Positions 43,501 to 50,560 of a DNA stretch of 64,000 nt are shown here, piece after piece; position 1 is the stretch's first letter; each line of letters begins with the position of its first letter. The notes beneath the pieces are model-generated. The model was not told where the DNA came from. It searched no databases and worked only from the letters and a program-made list of their open reading frames with translations. Location of the stretch: contig RSEH01000217.1 in NCBI GenBank assembly GCA_006503475.1, positions 1 to 64,000 on the forward strand, given 5' to 3'. Made by a program: the position numbers and the translations under genes. The stretch is from Stentor roeselii (Eukaryota > Ciliophora > Heterotrichea > Heterotrichida > Stentoridae).

Positions 43501-43576
43501 AGCTTCAGCAAAGGCGAAAGGCAAGAAAGGATCAAGTTCAAGTTCAAGTTCTAGTTCAAGTTCAAGTTCAAGTTAA
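37571..43576 (+). CDS. Kelch-like head with giant Ser/Lys/Gly repeat tail, 2001 residues
   Basis: The N terminus MGGCTVKS is a good site for myristoylation and palmitoylation. Residues about 30-330 contain kelch-like beta-propeller blades (GILLAGGTDSSGSLTT, YYYFIGGTCEAE, AYLVGGQILVENQF). From about 370 to the end there are only low-complexity repeats: runs of 4-18 Ser flanked by GKKK, about 25 times, separated first by beta-like phrases (APKIQAKVEPPKGKIEVPKA) and from about residue 1000 by near-identical GGKAGLDVKAGGKPAVDVN units. No acidic balance, so the tail is very basic. AHNAK-like alternation of V, D and K is visible. It may be a membrane-tethered structural, adhesive or condensate-forming protein; this is inference. 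An antisense frame of 1084 codons is a by-product of the repeat. Confidence 0.85.
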   Translation: MGGCTVKSTHTHTHLEAEVKVTIPTCHYFCRKKKNLFHISTDKVEKYSFKGKLKCHSDSGTGLTKDGGILLAGGTDSSGSLTTRVFVITPEKFSGHELTPIPKPVKEGHLFEYNGYYYFIGGTCEAESVDALSGVEGSPVFRYSKKEKGWEVFSHNKNPKAGIEKALNRNITDKEEHEEILLDSSRFSLKDLISPGVFYFNDKAYLVGGQILVENQFKPTNKIHSINLKSESFEFTEESLELPVKLINPVCTSGSSHAIVTGGLLENHGHNTEIFVINFNSGTVKKFESKLDSELKENYPPTYTEKEVIFFGFPKLWVKPKDQDKAFSFTFKKKEQGTKGAGYKTQDVKVEKHGSGKAPVKVNIDLSLRNSSEKPKRKGHGKHKKSKSSSSSSGKGVKGKITLPVVNAEAKVKTHSKKKKSSSSGYDIKTKNITANVDGGVNVKIKKGSSSSSSSGKGKGKGKGKVKVEGPKIKIGGKGSSSSSSSKNKVKGKANIKVPGAKVDLPNLDVKVKGSGKKSRSSSSSKKVKGKANIKVEVPKVKVEVPTATLDAKVKIGGKKSSSSSSSSSGKKKMKAKVDLPKANINVGIGKGKGKKSSSSSSKNAKAKVVPPKIGAKFEPPKAEVKLNIGGKKKSKSSSSSSSGKAKVKMNAPKIQANIGPPKGKIDAKINLPAKKKSGSSSSSSSSGKGKVKFGVPKIEAKIDTAKPKAEVKIEPVNEKARVNFTIKNKKKSGSSSSSSSSNKGKIKVPNAKITANIEPQKIPAKFEPPKVNAKIKVGGKGSSSSSSSSSGKKNLKISGPKVDVKLDAPKAKIETPKLDAKLKIGGKKKSSSSSSSSSSKKAKMAPPKITAKIEQPKAQVKVEPPKIEAKVNIGGAKKKSSSSSSSSSSKKGKIAPPKIQAKVEPPKGKIEVPKADLKLNIGGGKKKSSSSSSSSSSKGKAKIAPPKLGVKVEPPKGKIETPSAKADIKLNIGGGKKKSSSSSSSSNKGKPGAKGGININVGGKAGINVKGPGKPGVDANIGGKAGIDIKTGGKVGLDIKGGAKGKKSSSSSSSSSSSGKKKAGLNIKVGGNAGGKAGLDVKAGGKPAVDVNIGGKAGVDVKGPGKAGLDVKAGGKVGLDIKGGAKGKKSSSSSSSSSSSGKKKAGLNIKVGGTGGGKAGLDVKAGGKPAVDVNIGGKAGVDVKGPGKVGLDIKGGVKGKKSSSSSSSSSGKKKAGLNIKVGGTGGGKAGLDVKAGGKPAVDVNIGGKAGVDVKGPGKVGLDIKGGAKVKKSSSSSSSSSSSGKKKLGLNVKVGGNAGGKAGLDVKAGGKPGVDVNIGGKAGVDLKGPGKPGVDVKAGGKVGLDIKGGAKGKKSSSSSSSSSSSGKKKAGLNIKVGGTGGGKAGLDVKAGGKPAVDVNIGGKAGVDVKAGGKVGLDVKGGAKGKKSSSSSSSSSGKKKAGLNVKVGAGGAGKAGLDVKAGGKPAVDVNLGGKAGVDVKGAGKAGLDVKAGGKVGLDIKGGAKGKKSSSSSSSSSSSGKKKAGLNIKVGGNAGGKAGLDVKAGGKPAVDVNIGGKGGVDVKGPGKPGVDVKAGGKVGLDIKGGAKGKKSSSSSSSSSSSSGKKKAALNVKVGGTGGGKAGLDVKAGGKAGLDVKAGGKPAVDVNLGGKAGVDAKASGKAGLDVKAGGKVGLDIKGGAKGKKSSSSSSSSSSSSSGKKKAALNIKVGAGGKAGLDVKAGGKAGLDVKAGGKPAVDVNLGGKAGVDVKASGKAGLDVKAGGKVGLDIKGGAKGKKGSSSSSSSSSSGKRKAGLNVKVGGAGGGKAGVDVKAGGKAGVDVKAGGKAGVDLNLGGKAGVDAKASGKAGLDVKAGGKAGLDVKAGGNAGLNVKGGAKGKKGSSSSSSSSSSSSSSSSKRKAALNVKAGGNAKIDAKAGIDVKAGGKAGVDVKGAGKAGVDLKGAGKAGVDLKGSGKAGVEVKGGGVDIKAGLNVKSGDAKGKASAKAKGKKGSSSSSSSSSSSSSS

Positions 43577-43625
43577 ACTAATTTAGTGATAAAAAAACTC
43601 TATTTTAATTTCTATTAAAAATTAA

Positions 43626-43961
43626 TTACCCCCCAAATCCATAAAGGGTTCTTCCCTGTCGCTTCAAGGCATAAACCACATCCAGGGCAGTGACAGTCTT
43701 TCTCCGGGCATGTTCAGTATAAGTAACAGAGTCCCTAACAACATTCTCTAAAAAGGCTTTAAGCACATTTCTAGTCTCATCATAGATAAGACCACTAAGC
43801 CTTTTAACCCCTCCTCTTCTGGCAAGTCTCCTGATGGCAGGCTTGGTGATTCCTTGAATGTTCTCCCTTGCAACATGCCTTCTCTTTTTCGCACCGACTT
43901 TTCCAAGGCCCTTGCCTTTGCCCTTGCCGATTTTGGCTTTTCCTTTTCCATCCGCTTTCAT
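43626..43961 (-). CDS. H4: Histone H4 with divergent N-terminal tail
   Basis: 111 residues against 103 for usual H4. The fold from [20 protein letters not shown] to the end [12 protein letters not shown] is nearly canonical (substitutions include [20 protein letters not shown]). The tail is unusual: [20 protein letters not shown] replaces the normal SGRGKGGKG start, and [11 protein letters not shown] replaces GAKRHRKVLRD, so the KRHRK basic patch around Lys16 and Lys20 is altered. Intronless. It forms the nucleosome core with H3. This could be a variant or the only H4 of a divergent lineage. The start is preceded directly by AGGGGGCTATAA. Confidence 0.93.
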   Translation of the reverse strand: MKADGKGKAKIGKGKGKGLGKVGAKKRRHVARENIQGITKPAIRRLARRGGVKRLSGLIYDETRNVLKAFLENVVRDSVTYTEHARRKTVTALDVVYALKRQGRTLYGFGG

Positions 43962-43973
43962 TTATAGCCCCCT
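43962..43973 (-). promoter_or_regulatory. AGGGGGCTATAA motif touching the H4 start codon
   Basis: Sense-strand AGGGGGCTATAA directly before ATG, identical to the 12 bases before the transposase-like gene (33570-33581). Twelve identical bases in the same position is unlikely by chance and suggests shared regulation. Confidence 0.5.
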
Positions 43974-43992
43974 AAAATAACTAAATTAACAA

Positions 43993-44529
43993 CTATTCCT
44001 CATCTTTCATATTCTGATCTTCTAAAATCGCAGAAGCTTGAACTTTGCTCACGAATCGTCCTTTGACTCTGATTCGCTGATCAGCAACTTTTTTTCGGCA
44101 CATGTAAGAAATTTTTTTCTTGAAGTTTCTTCTTTTACGCTTTTCTAAAAACTTTTGAACTTTCTGACGACGCTCTTCTTGGCTCAATGTACCGATTTTC
44201 GCTCTTGAATATACGAAGGTTGGTTTTGATGGGGGTGAAGCTGTTTGTGCCTCACCCTCCCCTGCGGGCATGACGCAATCAAAGGGAAGCGTCATCCATT
44301 GTTTCATCTCTTCCGGCATGCTTTGAAGGGCTTGATCAAAGTACTGCATAAAACTTGAAGGGTCAAAGGACTCAAATTCTGGCATCATTGGAAACCCTGA
44401 AAAGTCTTTTCCCAGCATGTCTGAACCGAAATTGTCAAGACCTGGAAGCATGAAACCTGGAAAGTCATTTGGAATGAAGTTTGACTCCGAAGTGTCGAAG
44501 TGCTCTTGAAGAAAGTTCGGGTTAAACAT
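43993..44529 (-). CDS. CCT-domain protein
   Basis: 178 residues. The N-terminal 100 are acidic and hydrophobic (FNPNFLQEHFDTSESNFIPN), like an activation region. Residues about 120-165 match the CCT motif of CONSTANS/TOC1-type plant and protist regulators: RRQKVQKFLEKRKRRNFKKK followed by ISYMCRKKVADQRIRVKGRF. The CCT motif is a nuclear targeting and NF-Y/DNA-contact module. No B-box or GATA finger is attached. Likely a small transcription regulator. It lies 31 bp upstream of H4 on the same strand. Confidence 0.83.
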   Translation of the reverse strand: MFNPNFLQEHFDTSESNFIPNDFPGFMLPGLDNFGSDMLGKDFSGFPMMPEFESFDPSSFMQYFDQALQSMPEEMKQWMTLPFDCVMPAGEGEAQTASPPSKPTFVYSRAKIGTLSQEERRQKVQKFLEKRKRRNFKKKISYMCRKKVADQRIRVKGRFVSKVQASAILEDQNMKDEE

Positions 44530-44937
44530 TTATTTTCGGATTGAATTTAACTTTTCTTCCATGAGACTTGCGATGATCACTCAGTCAGGAAGTCAGGATG
44601 ATTTTTTTTGTGATTTGGAGTTAGTTGGTTTGGGTTTTAGCTGAATTTTCATTCTTGTTTAGAGATATGCAGTTTTCAACAGTAGTTAAACCACTTGATA
44701 ATAGTTGAAGTGAATTAGAGATTATTCGGGGTGTGAATTTATTAATATAAATTTAACCCAAGGATTTGAGATTCAGTCTTTTCGAAAGAATAAAAGTTGA
44801 TTTCTAAACAATAAAAGGGTAACTATCTTTATGAGTGAATTTAAACGTTATTCTACTTTAAATAACATATTTTCTTAGAAACCTTATCTTTGAATCTCAA
44901 TTTAAACAACCCTAACTTATAACAATCCATATAACTT
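44530..44937. other. Intergenic region, nothing recognised
   Basis: About 400 bp between two reverse-strand genes; G/T-rich near 44540-44640, then AT-rich. It should hold the promoter of the CCT gene. No open frame or repeat of note. Confidence 0.5.
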
Positions 44938-46722
44938 TTAACTGTTCATTTCCAAGGGAATTTCCATCACTTTTTCTCTTTCGCTATCTAAAAAAAACAG
45001 TTTTCCCTGAATCACCACAGAACTTGCTGGGTTATTCGAAATAAAACTCACTTCTAAATTTTCGACTTTCGTCAAAGAAGTACTTGTTTCAGGGTTAAAA
45101 TGCCAGATCCCTAGTCTCCTTTTATCATTTTCCCCAATAAATTTCCCTCCAACAATGAAAATCTCTTCTTTGTAGCTAGTTACTCCGAATTTTAAAATTT
45201 TTTCTGGAAGTCTGGGTTGAATGATAGTCCATTTATCGCCATCGAATACTTCAATCAAGTCATTTACTTCTAAGGGCAGTCCTCCAAACACAAAAGTCTT
45301 TCCCTGAAAAACCAAACATTCAGGTGAAGATCTCGGTTTATTCAGTGAAGGTCCCGCTTTCCATTCATTTTCATTTAAAATTTCAACTGTATCAGTCGAA
45401 AACGATTCACTTGCCAAAACTCCCCCGACCAAAGCAGGACAATTGTTGATAAAAGTGAAGCCTGCAAACTTTCGACAAACAGGCAACGAAGGTAATGATT
45501 GTTTTTGCTTTGTGAAAATATCAAATTTTTTTACATCTGATGAATATCCTGGATTAATCAGAACTGTTGACCAGTCCACTGCAAGAATAGAAAGACCAGG
45601 GACCCAGTCTGGAATTACGAGTTTTATCGTATTTTGCATGTTTTTTGAGTAAAATGTTGACTTTTCTGTGGAGTTTAGTAGGAAGAAAATGTTTTTTCCG
45701 TTATTTTCAAGAGATTTTGATGATTTTATTAGGCTTTGTTGATTCTTTTTTAGGATTTCACTTGAAATTAGAGAATCTTGGTTTGATGAAGTTGAAAAAA
45801 TCGATGATTTTTCCATGTTTTTGGTCATAGATGAGGATTTTTGTGATGTTTTAGAGTTTTTTGTTAATTTTGATATCAGGTCTTCCTTTTCTTTGTTTAA
45901 AATTTCGAGTTCATTTTGAGTTTCTTCTTCAATTTGTTTTATCTTTTTTTGAGCTGATTCTAAAGCTTGCTGCTTTTTATTCTCAAAGAAATTTTCGATT
46001 TCTTCAATAAAAAAACAAGAAAAATGAAATTTTTCATCATTTTCTAAAGTTTCTGAATAATTTTCCAAAAAACTACTTTTCGAGAATTCAAAATCGTTTT
46101 GAAATCCAAGATTTTTTTGTTTTTTTCCTGTTTTTAACTCAAAATCTTCATTTTGATTGTTACTTTTTATTTCTTGATTCGAATGATTTTCTGGTTCTGG
46201 GTTGAATTCAGCAGCTGAAACTTTAAGTTCCAATGATTTTTCCTGAAAAGAAGAAAAATTTTGTTTTCTGGGAATGAAATGGTCTATCTGTGTATCGCCT
46301 CCAAAATATATATCTTTCGAAATATCAAAAGAAGTTTTCATCTGATTTTCCTCAGTTTTAATCTGAAATTCTTGAGAGTTTTGCTCTTCATAGGTCGGGA
46401 AAAAGGGGGCATAATTATAATAAGATGAATAACAAGGCACAGGATAAGAGATTGTCTGATCATTATAAACCCTTCCTGAAAATTCCCCAACATTTTCAAA
46501 GTTTTCTTCATTATCTAAACACTCTTCAGGATAATACTCCTGAGAAAAGGTCTGTCTATCAAAAATCTCTTGAAAATCTTCTTTTTTCTTCAAATTGTTG
46601 AAACATTGACCACCCCAAACCTTGTTAAACTTCATTCGAGTCCTTGAAAAATCCGTCAAGATATTAAAATCCGGAGTATCAAAATCGTATCTAACAGGAT
46701 AATTAGAACTTTTTGACTCCAT
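44938..46722 (-). CDS. Kelch-repeat protein with coiled coil, copy 1
   Basis: 594 residues. The first 220 are polar and aromatic-rich; residues about 245-290 are a coiled coil (KKQQALESAQKKIKQIEEET). From about 340 the C-terminal half forms kelch-like blades (NNCPALVGGVLASESFSTDT, GKTFVFGGLPLEVNDLIEVF, KEEIFIVGGKFIGENDKRRL). It is paralogous in order and blade sequence to the adjacent 46755-48416. Such propellers bind proteins; the target is unknown. Confidence 0.8.
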   Translation of the reverse strand: MESKSSNYPVRYDFDTPDFNILTDFSRTRMKFNKVWGGQCFNNLKKKEDFQEIFDRQTFSQEYYPEECLDNEENFENVGEFSGRVYNDQTISYPVPCYSSYYNYAPFFPTYEEQNSQEFQIKTEENQMKTSFDISKDIYFGGDTQIDHFIPRKQNFSSFQEKSLELKVSAAEFNPEPENHSNQEIKSNNQNEDFELKTGKKQKNLGFQNDFEFSKSSFLENYSETLENDEKFHFSCFFIEEIENFFENKKQQALESAQKKIKQIEEETQNELEILNKEKEDLISKLTKNSKTSQKSSSMTKNMEKSSIFSTSSNQDSLISSEILKKNQQSLIKSSKSLENNGKNIFFLLNSTEKSTFYSKNMQNTIKLVIPDWVPGLSILAVDWSTVLINPGYSSDVKKFDIFTKQKQSLPSLPVCRKFAGFTFINNCPALVGGVLASESFSTDTVEILNENEWKAGPSLNKPRSSPECLVFQGKTFVFGGLPLEVNDLIEVFDGDKWTIIQPRLPEKILKFGVTSYKEEIFIVGGKFIGENDKRRLGIWHFNPETSTSLTKVENLEVSFISNNPASSVVIQGKLFFLDSEREKVMEIPLEMNS

Positions 46723-46754
46723 TTCCCAGTATTTATATCTATTCTAATCTAAAA

Positions 46755-48416
46755 TCAAAGGTTAGGCAAATTCTGTCTGCTGATGTGTCCAGTTTCATAG
46801 TCAATCAAATACAAAGTTCCTTCTTTCCAAACCGCATTCATGCAATCTCCAGCCAAGAAATTAAATGAAATAAACCCGTTGTACTTAAGAGTATTCCTCA
46901 CAGGGTCAACGGCGATGATCGTATTAACCTTTTGTTTATTTTCATTATTAATCCCTCCCAAAACAATAATCGTATCTGCTGCAGGAATAATTGCAAACTG
47001 CGACAAAGACACAGGAAGGTTAATACTTAAAGCAGTCCAAGTCGATCCATCGAATTTTTCGATAATTTTATTAACATTAGGTGGATTCCCTCCGAATATA
47101 AAAGTTTTTCCTTTAAAAACTGTAGACAACCCGTGAGACCTTGGGTTTACAAGCATTGAAAACTTTTTAGAGGTGTTAAGACCGTCGATTAGATCAACTT
47201 CTCGACTTAAGCTGTTGGAATTCGGGTCTAGTCCTCCCATGACTGCTGGGAAGTTGTTTATGTAGCCGAAGGTGCAAAATCTTCGATTTGAATTCAGTCT
47301 TGATATTATTTTTAAATCTCGAGATATGAGGTGCATTGAGGAAACTTCTTGAGTTACGGAGTTGTAGATTAATACTTGGTCTGGAGCATGGAATAACCGA
47401 GATGAACCATTTGGTAATACTGGAAGTTCGATTTTTTGGGAAGTGGAAAGATCGAGGGAGATATATGTACTGTTTTTGAATGAGTTTATTAGAACTTTAC
47501 TGTCGTTGGGGATTGTCGTGTTTGGTTTTAAGGGAGGTTTTTCTTTTGATGGGGTTGATGAAAAACGGTCGGATTCGACTGAGGCATCTTCTTGGATATC
47601 TACAGGCTGTGATTTCATCGATTCAGTCTCAAAATTTTCATCCAAACCTTCAGCCATCATAATCTGTTCAATTACAAATTTTTCAGTTTTATTCAACTCT
47701 TCCAAATCCCTTCTATATTCCTCATCAATAGCTTTTTTTTTCTCTTCACTTTTTTTCATCAATTCTCGTCTAAGCCTATTAAAATATTGACTAACAGGTT
47801 CAGAATTGATCTTCACAATATTTTTATTCCCCCCTTTATTACTTTTCTTCCCCTTTTGCTTAGCAGGCACAATATGTGTAGAATTATTTCCAGTTTTCGC
47901 TTTTTTACTTTCAACAACAGGAAGTACAGGGTGTTTCTCCGGGTTTAAACCAGAGTCATACCCTCGACTAGGCACTTTTATCATTGTTTGATTAATATTT
48001 TTTGTCTCATTCTCTTGAGGTGCTGAATTCGTGAAAGTCGCTTGTCGAGGTTCGGGTTGTCTTAAGATCTGAGCAGGTTGATTATTCGGAACTATTTGAT
48101 TAGAATTGTTTGTAAGTCCTGGGTTCATCTGTTGTGAAGGTGTTCGTTGTTTGTAAGGTTCAGGGTTAGGTGTTATTTGAATCACATTACTTGGATTTGG
48201 CCTTATGTCATTATTTGCTGTGTTCATCGTGTAAGGTCTTGTTGGCAAGTTGTTAATAGGAGGAGGGTAGTTCTGATTGAAATTCTGAGGAATACGATTG
48301 TTAGGGTTCATTGGAATACCTTGCATTAACCCGATGTTTAAAGGATCGCTTTGGTTCGAGTTAACACCTGAACCTTGCTGGTAGTATCGACTGCTTGGGG
48401 GCAGGTTCCAGTCCAT
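46755..48416 (-). CDS. Kelch-repeat protein with Pro/Asn-rich head, copy 2
   Basis: 553 residues. The first 180 residues are Asn/Pro/Gln-rich (MQGIPMNPNNRIPQNFNQNY) and likely disordered; a short coiled coil follows (LRRELMKKSEEKKKAIDEEY), then an acidic linker and C-terminal kelch-like blades (NFPAVMGGLDPNSNSLSREV, GKTFIFGGNPPNVNKIIEKF, DTIIVLGGINNENKQKVNTI). Same plan as the neighbour 44938-46722, separated by 32 bp, so a tandem duplication with a strongly diverged head. Confidence 0.8.
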   Translation of the reverse strand: MDWNLPPSSRYYQQGSGVNSNQSDPLNIGLMQGIPMNPNNRIPQNFNQNYPPPINNLPTRPYTMNTANNDIRPNPSNVIQITPNPEPYKQRTPSQQMNPGLTNNSNQIVPNNQPAQILRQPEPRQATFTNSAPQENETKNINQTMIKVPSRGYDSGLNPEKHPVLPVVESKKAKTGNNSTHIVPAKQKGKKSNKGGNKNIVKINSEPVSQYFNRLRRELMKKSEEKKKAIDEEYRRDLEELNKTEKFVIEQIMMAEGLDENFETESMKSQPVDIQEDASVESDRFSSTPSKEKPPLKPNTTIPNDSKVLINSFKNSTYISLDLSTSQKIELPVLPNGSSRLFHAPDQVLIYNSVTQEVSSMHLISRDLKIISRLNSNRRFCTFGYINNFPAVMGGLDPNSNSLSREVDLIDGLNTSKKFSMLVNPRSHGLSTVFKGKTFIFGGNPPNVNKIIEKFDGSTWTALSINLPVSLSQFAIIPAADTIIVLGGINNENKQKVNTIIAVDPVRNTLKYNGFISFNFLAGDCMNAVWKEGTLYLIDYETGHISRQNLPNL

Positions 48417-48533
48417 ATTAATTATCTAATCGCCTTCTAGTCCCCTGCCTTCAAATGAATACGTCTTTCTCTTGTCTAAAATAATCAAAAGTTCTTCTAA
48501 CTTCGCGAAAGTCTCTTCTTGTCTGTTTAATTT

Positions 48534-50540
48534 TTACTCTTTTTTCAAAAGCATTACTTCTTCGAAAAAATCTGAAACTTCTGAGATTTTTTCTTTTATT
48601 TCATGAACGTTTTGCTCGATTTTTAATGCGAGAGATGAATAATCGTCGTCTTCGAATAGGACTTCTTCGTTTGATGATTTTGGAAGAGGGGTTTCGTCGA
48701 TTTTATGCTCGAAAATTTCTTTTATGGGAAGGTTTAACTCGAAAAGGTTGACTTTTGTGATTTTTTGAAGTTCTTCTAATCGTTTTTTCGCGTTTTTTAA
48801 GTTTCTATTGCGTTCTTTTAGGTAGTGATACCTTTTTGAAGCGACTTCTTCGACTTCTTCTTTGATTTCTTGGAACCTTTCAATTACTGATAGGAAATCT
48901 TGACCGTCGACTTTGAACATTTGGGAGTTTTCTTCGGTTTCTAGAGATGATTTTCGGTCAGATTTGAATAGAAGTTCGATTTCACCGAAATAGGAACCTT
49001 TGACGTAAGAAAAAAGGACGATGTCGTATTTGTTTTTGACTAAAACTCGCCCGCTGAGTAAGAAAAATACGTCCCTCGGAGGAGATCCATAAGAATAAAG
49101 TTCATTCCCCATATGAATCACAACATGTTGCAACAAAGGCATAAGTTCTGAAATAAAAGCCGGTGGTTTAACTTTAAAAAACGTGATATCCCTAAGCAAG
49201 TCTCTATAAATATGATTATAAACCTTGATATAAAGTTTAGACGGCAGTTCTTTCAGAAAGTTATTCATATCAGACCAAACAAATACATTATTCCGATAAT
49301 TGAACCTAACACAAGCCTTAACCTGCTTCAACAAAGCAGGGTCAAGTTTAACATTTTGTGCAAATTCCGTCAAATACTCTTCTTTTCTCTTAATAAAATT
49401 CTCCTTCGAGTTCATATTATAAAAAATCACTGAAAGGTTGCTAATCGTGTAAGAATAAAAAGAAACTCCAAAAATAAGCCAAACAAGGCACAAAACTCTT
49501 TCATTTGTCAGAACCGGTGTAATATCTCCATATCCAATAGTATCAAGCACAGTAAGTCCCCAATAAAGTGAAAAAAGATACAAGTCACTTTTTTCCTTAT
49601 CTTGTAATTTATTCCTCACCACCCAGGACTTCGGAGAAAAACCATCAAACCTGTCGATCATGTACCAAGCGCAACTTGTAAGGTGCAATAAACAAAAAGT
49701 AAAAGCAACGAATTTTATCCCTCTAGACAAAGTAGTACTGATGTTTAATCTTTCAGTTGTTTCATTATACCATTTTATAAACTTCGCTGTTTTCGCTACT
49801 TTCACTAGACGAAAAATTCTGACAAGTCTTGCCATTCTAGGAAGTTTCGCCATTTTGATGAACTTACTCTCGTCTGATACTGTGCCAGAGCTAAAAAGAG
49901 AGATTAAAGAAAAAGGGAAACAAGCAAGAATGTCGATTAACATCCAGCCAGTCGCGTATTTTTTTATGATTTTCGCTCGGTTTACTACCAGGTCGTATTT
50001 TTCATAATAAGCGATGAAGAAATTCAAGAAAAAGTCAATAATGAAGATAATGTCTAGAATCATCTCGATTATCAGCCAGTCTTCAGTCAAGTCTTCATAA
50101 AATGCGAGAAGATACGGCATGAAAGTCGCTGTATAAACCACGCCAACCAGGACTACAATAGTCCAGATTACCACAAAAGTTGAATCAGGAAGAAGGATTC
50201 CGAAAGGTGCTTGACTTCCAGCTTTTAAATGCTTTGTTGTTGGAGATTCTTCTATTTCATTACCTGATATCTTGTTTGATGTGAAACGAGTCGTCAGGCC
50301 TTGTCTTAAATGAAGAAGCTTCAAAGCGTCTGACCTGTCTTCAATGTTTCGACGTTGGTCTTCTTTTTGAATGAGTCGCTGAATGTTTTCTCGAATGTTT
50401 TCTTCTTCATCAGATGATCCACCTGCTGGAACACTTCGAGAAGTCATGTCTAAATCACTTTCATCTTCTCTTGAACGATTTGATAATAATGATCGACGAC
50501 TGTTTAGTTCTTTTCCTGTTGGGTAAACTTTTCTTGACAT
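48534..50540 (-). CDS. Voltage-gated K+ channel with cyclic-nucleotide-binding domain
   Basis: 668 residues. Six membrane segments lie between about 120 and 370: S1 FVVIWTIVVLVGVVYTATF, S2-S3 LDIIFIIDFFLNFFIAYYEK, S4 LPRMARLVRIFRLVKVAKTA with regularly spaced Arg/Lys, and the pore LTVLDTIGYGDITPV with the K+ filter GYGD at 336-339. A C-linker and a cyclic-nucleotide-binding fold follow (about 440-560; VFFLLSGRVLVKNKYDIVLF, GSYFGEIELLF), then a coiled coil. This is the EAG/HCN/CNG superfamily, abundant in ciliates. The PRAA-type phosphate cassette is not evident (SDRKSSLETEEN), so nucleotide binding may be lost. Confidence 0.9.
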   Translation of the reverse strand: MSRKVYPTGKELNSRRSLLSNRSREDESDLDMTSRSVPAGGSSDEEENIRENIQRLIQKEDQRRNIEDRSDALKLLHLRQGLTTRFTSNKISGNEIEESPTTKHLKAGSQAPFGILLPDSTFVVIWTIVVLVGVVYTATFMPYLLAFYEDLTEDWLIIEMILDIIFIIDFFLNFFIAYYEKYDLVVNRAKIIKKYATGWMLIDILACFPFSLISLFSSGTVSDESKFIKMAKLPRMARLVRIFRLVKVAKTAKFIKWYNETTERLNISTTLSRGIKFVAFTFCLLHLTSCAWYMIDRFDGFSPKSWVVRNKLQDKEKSDLYLFSLYWGLTVLDTIGYGDITPVLTNERVLCLVWLIFGVSFYSYTISNLSVIFYNMNSKENFIKRKEEYLTEFAQNVKLDPALLKQVKACVRFNYRNNVFVWSDMNNFLKELPSKLYIKVYNHIYRDLLRDITFFKVKPPAFISELMPLLQHVVIHMGNELYSYGSPPRDVFFLLSGRVLVKNKYDIVLFSYVKGSYFGEIELLFKSDRKSSLETEENSQMFKVDGQDFLSVIERFQEIKEEVEEVASKRYHYLKERNRNLKNAKKRLEELQKITKVNLFELNLPIKEIFEHKIDETPLPKSSNEEVLFEDDDYSSLALKIEQNVHEIKEKISEVSDFFEEVMLLKKE

Positions 50541-50560
50541 TTAATAAAATTTAAAGAATT

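Noticed and set aside
40270-43524. Reverse-strand gene of 1084 codons
   Set aside because: Pro/Thr/Ser-rich complement of the GKAG repeat of the forward gene, with no own character; kept only as a curiosity in the findings.
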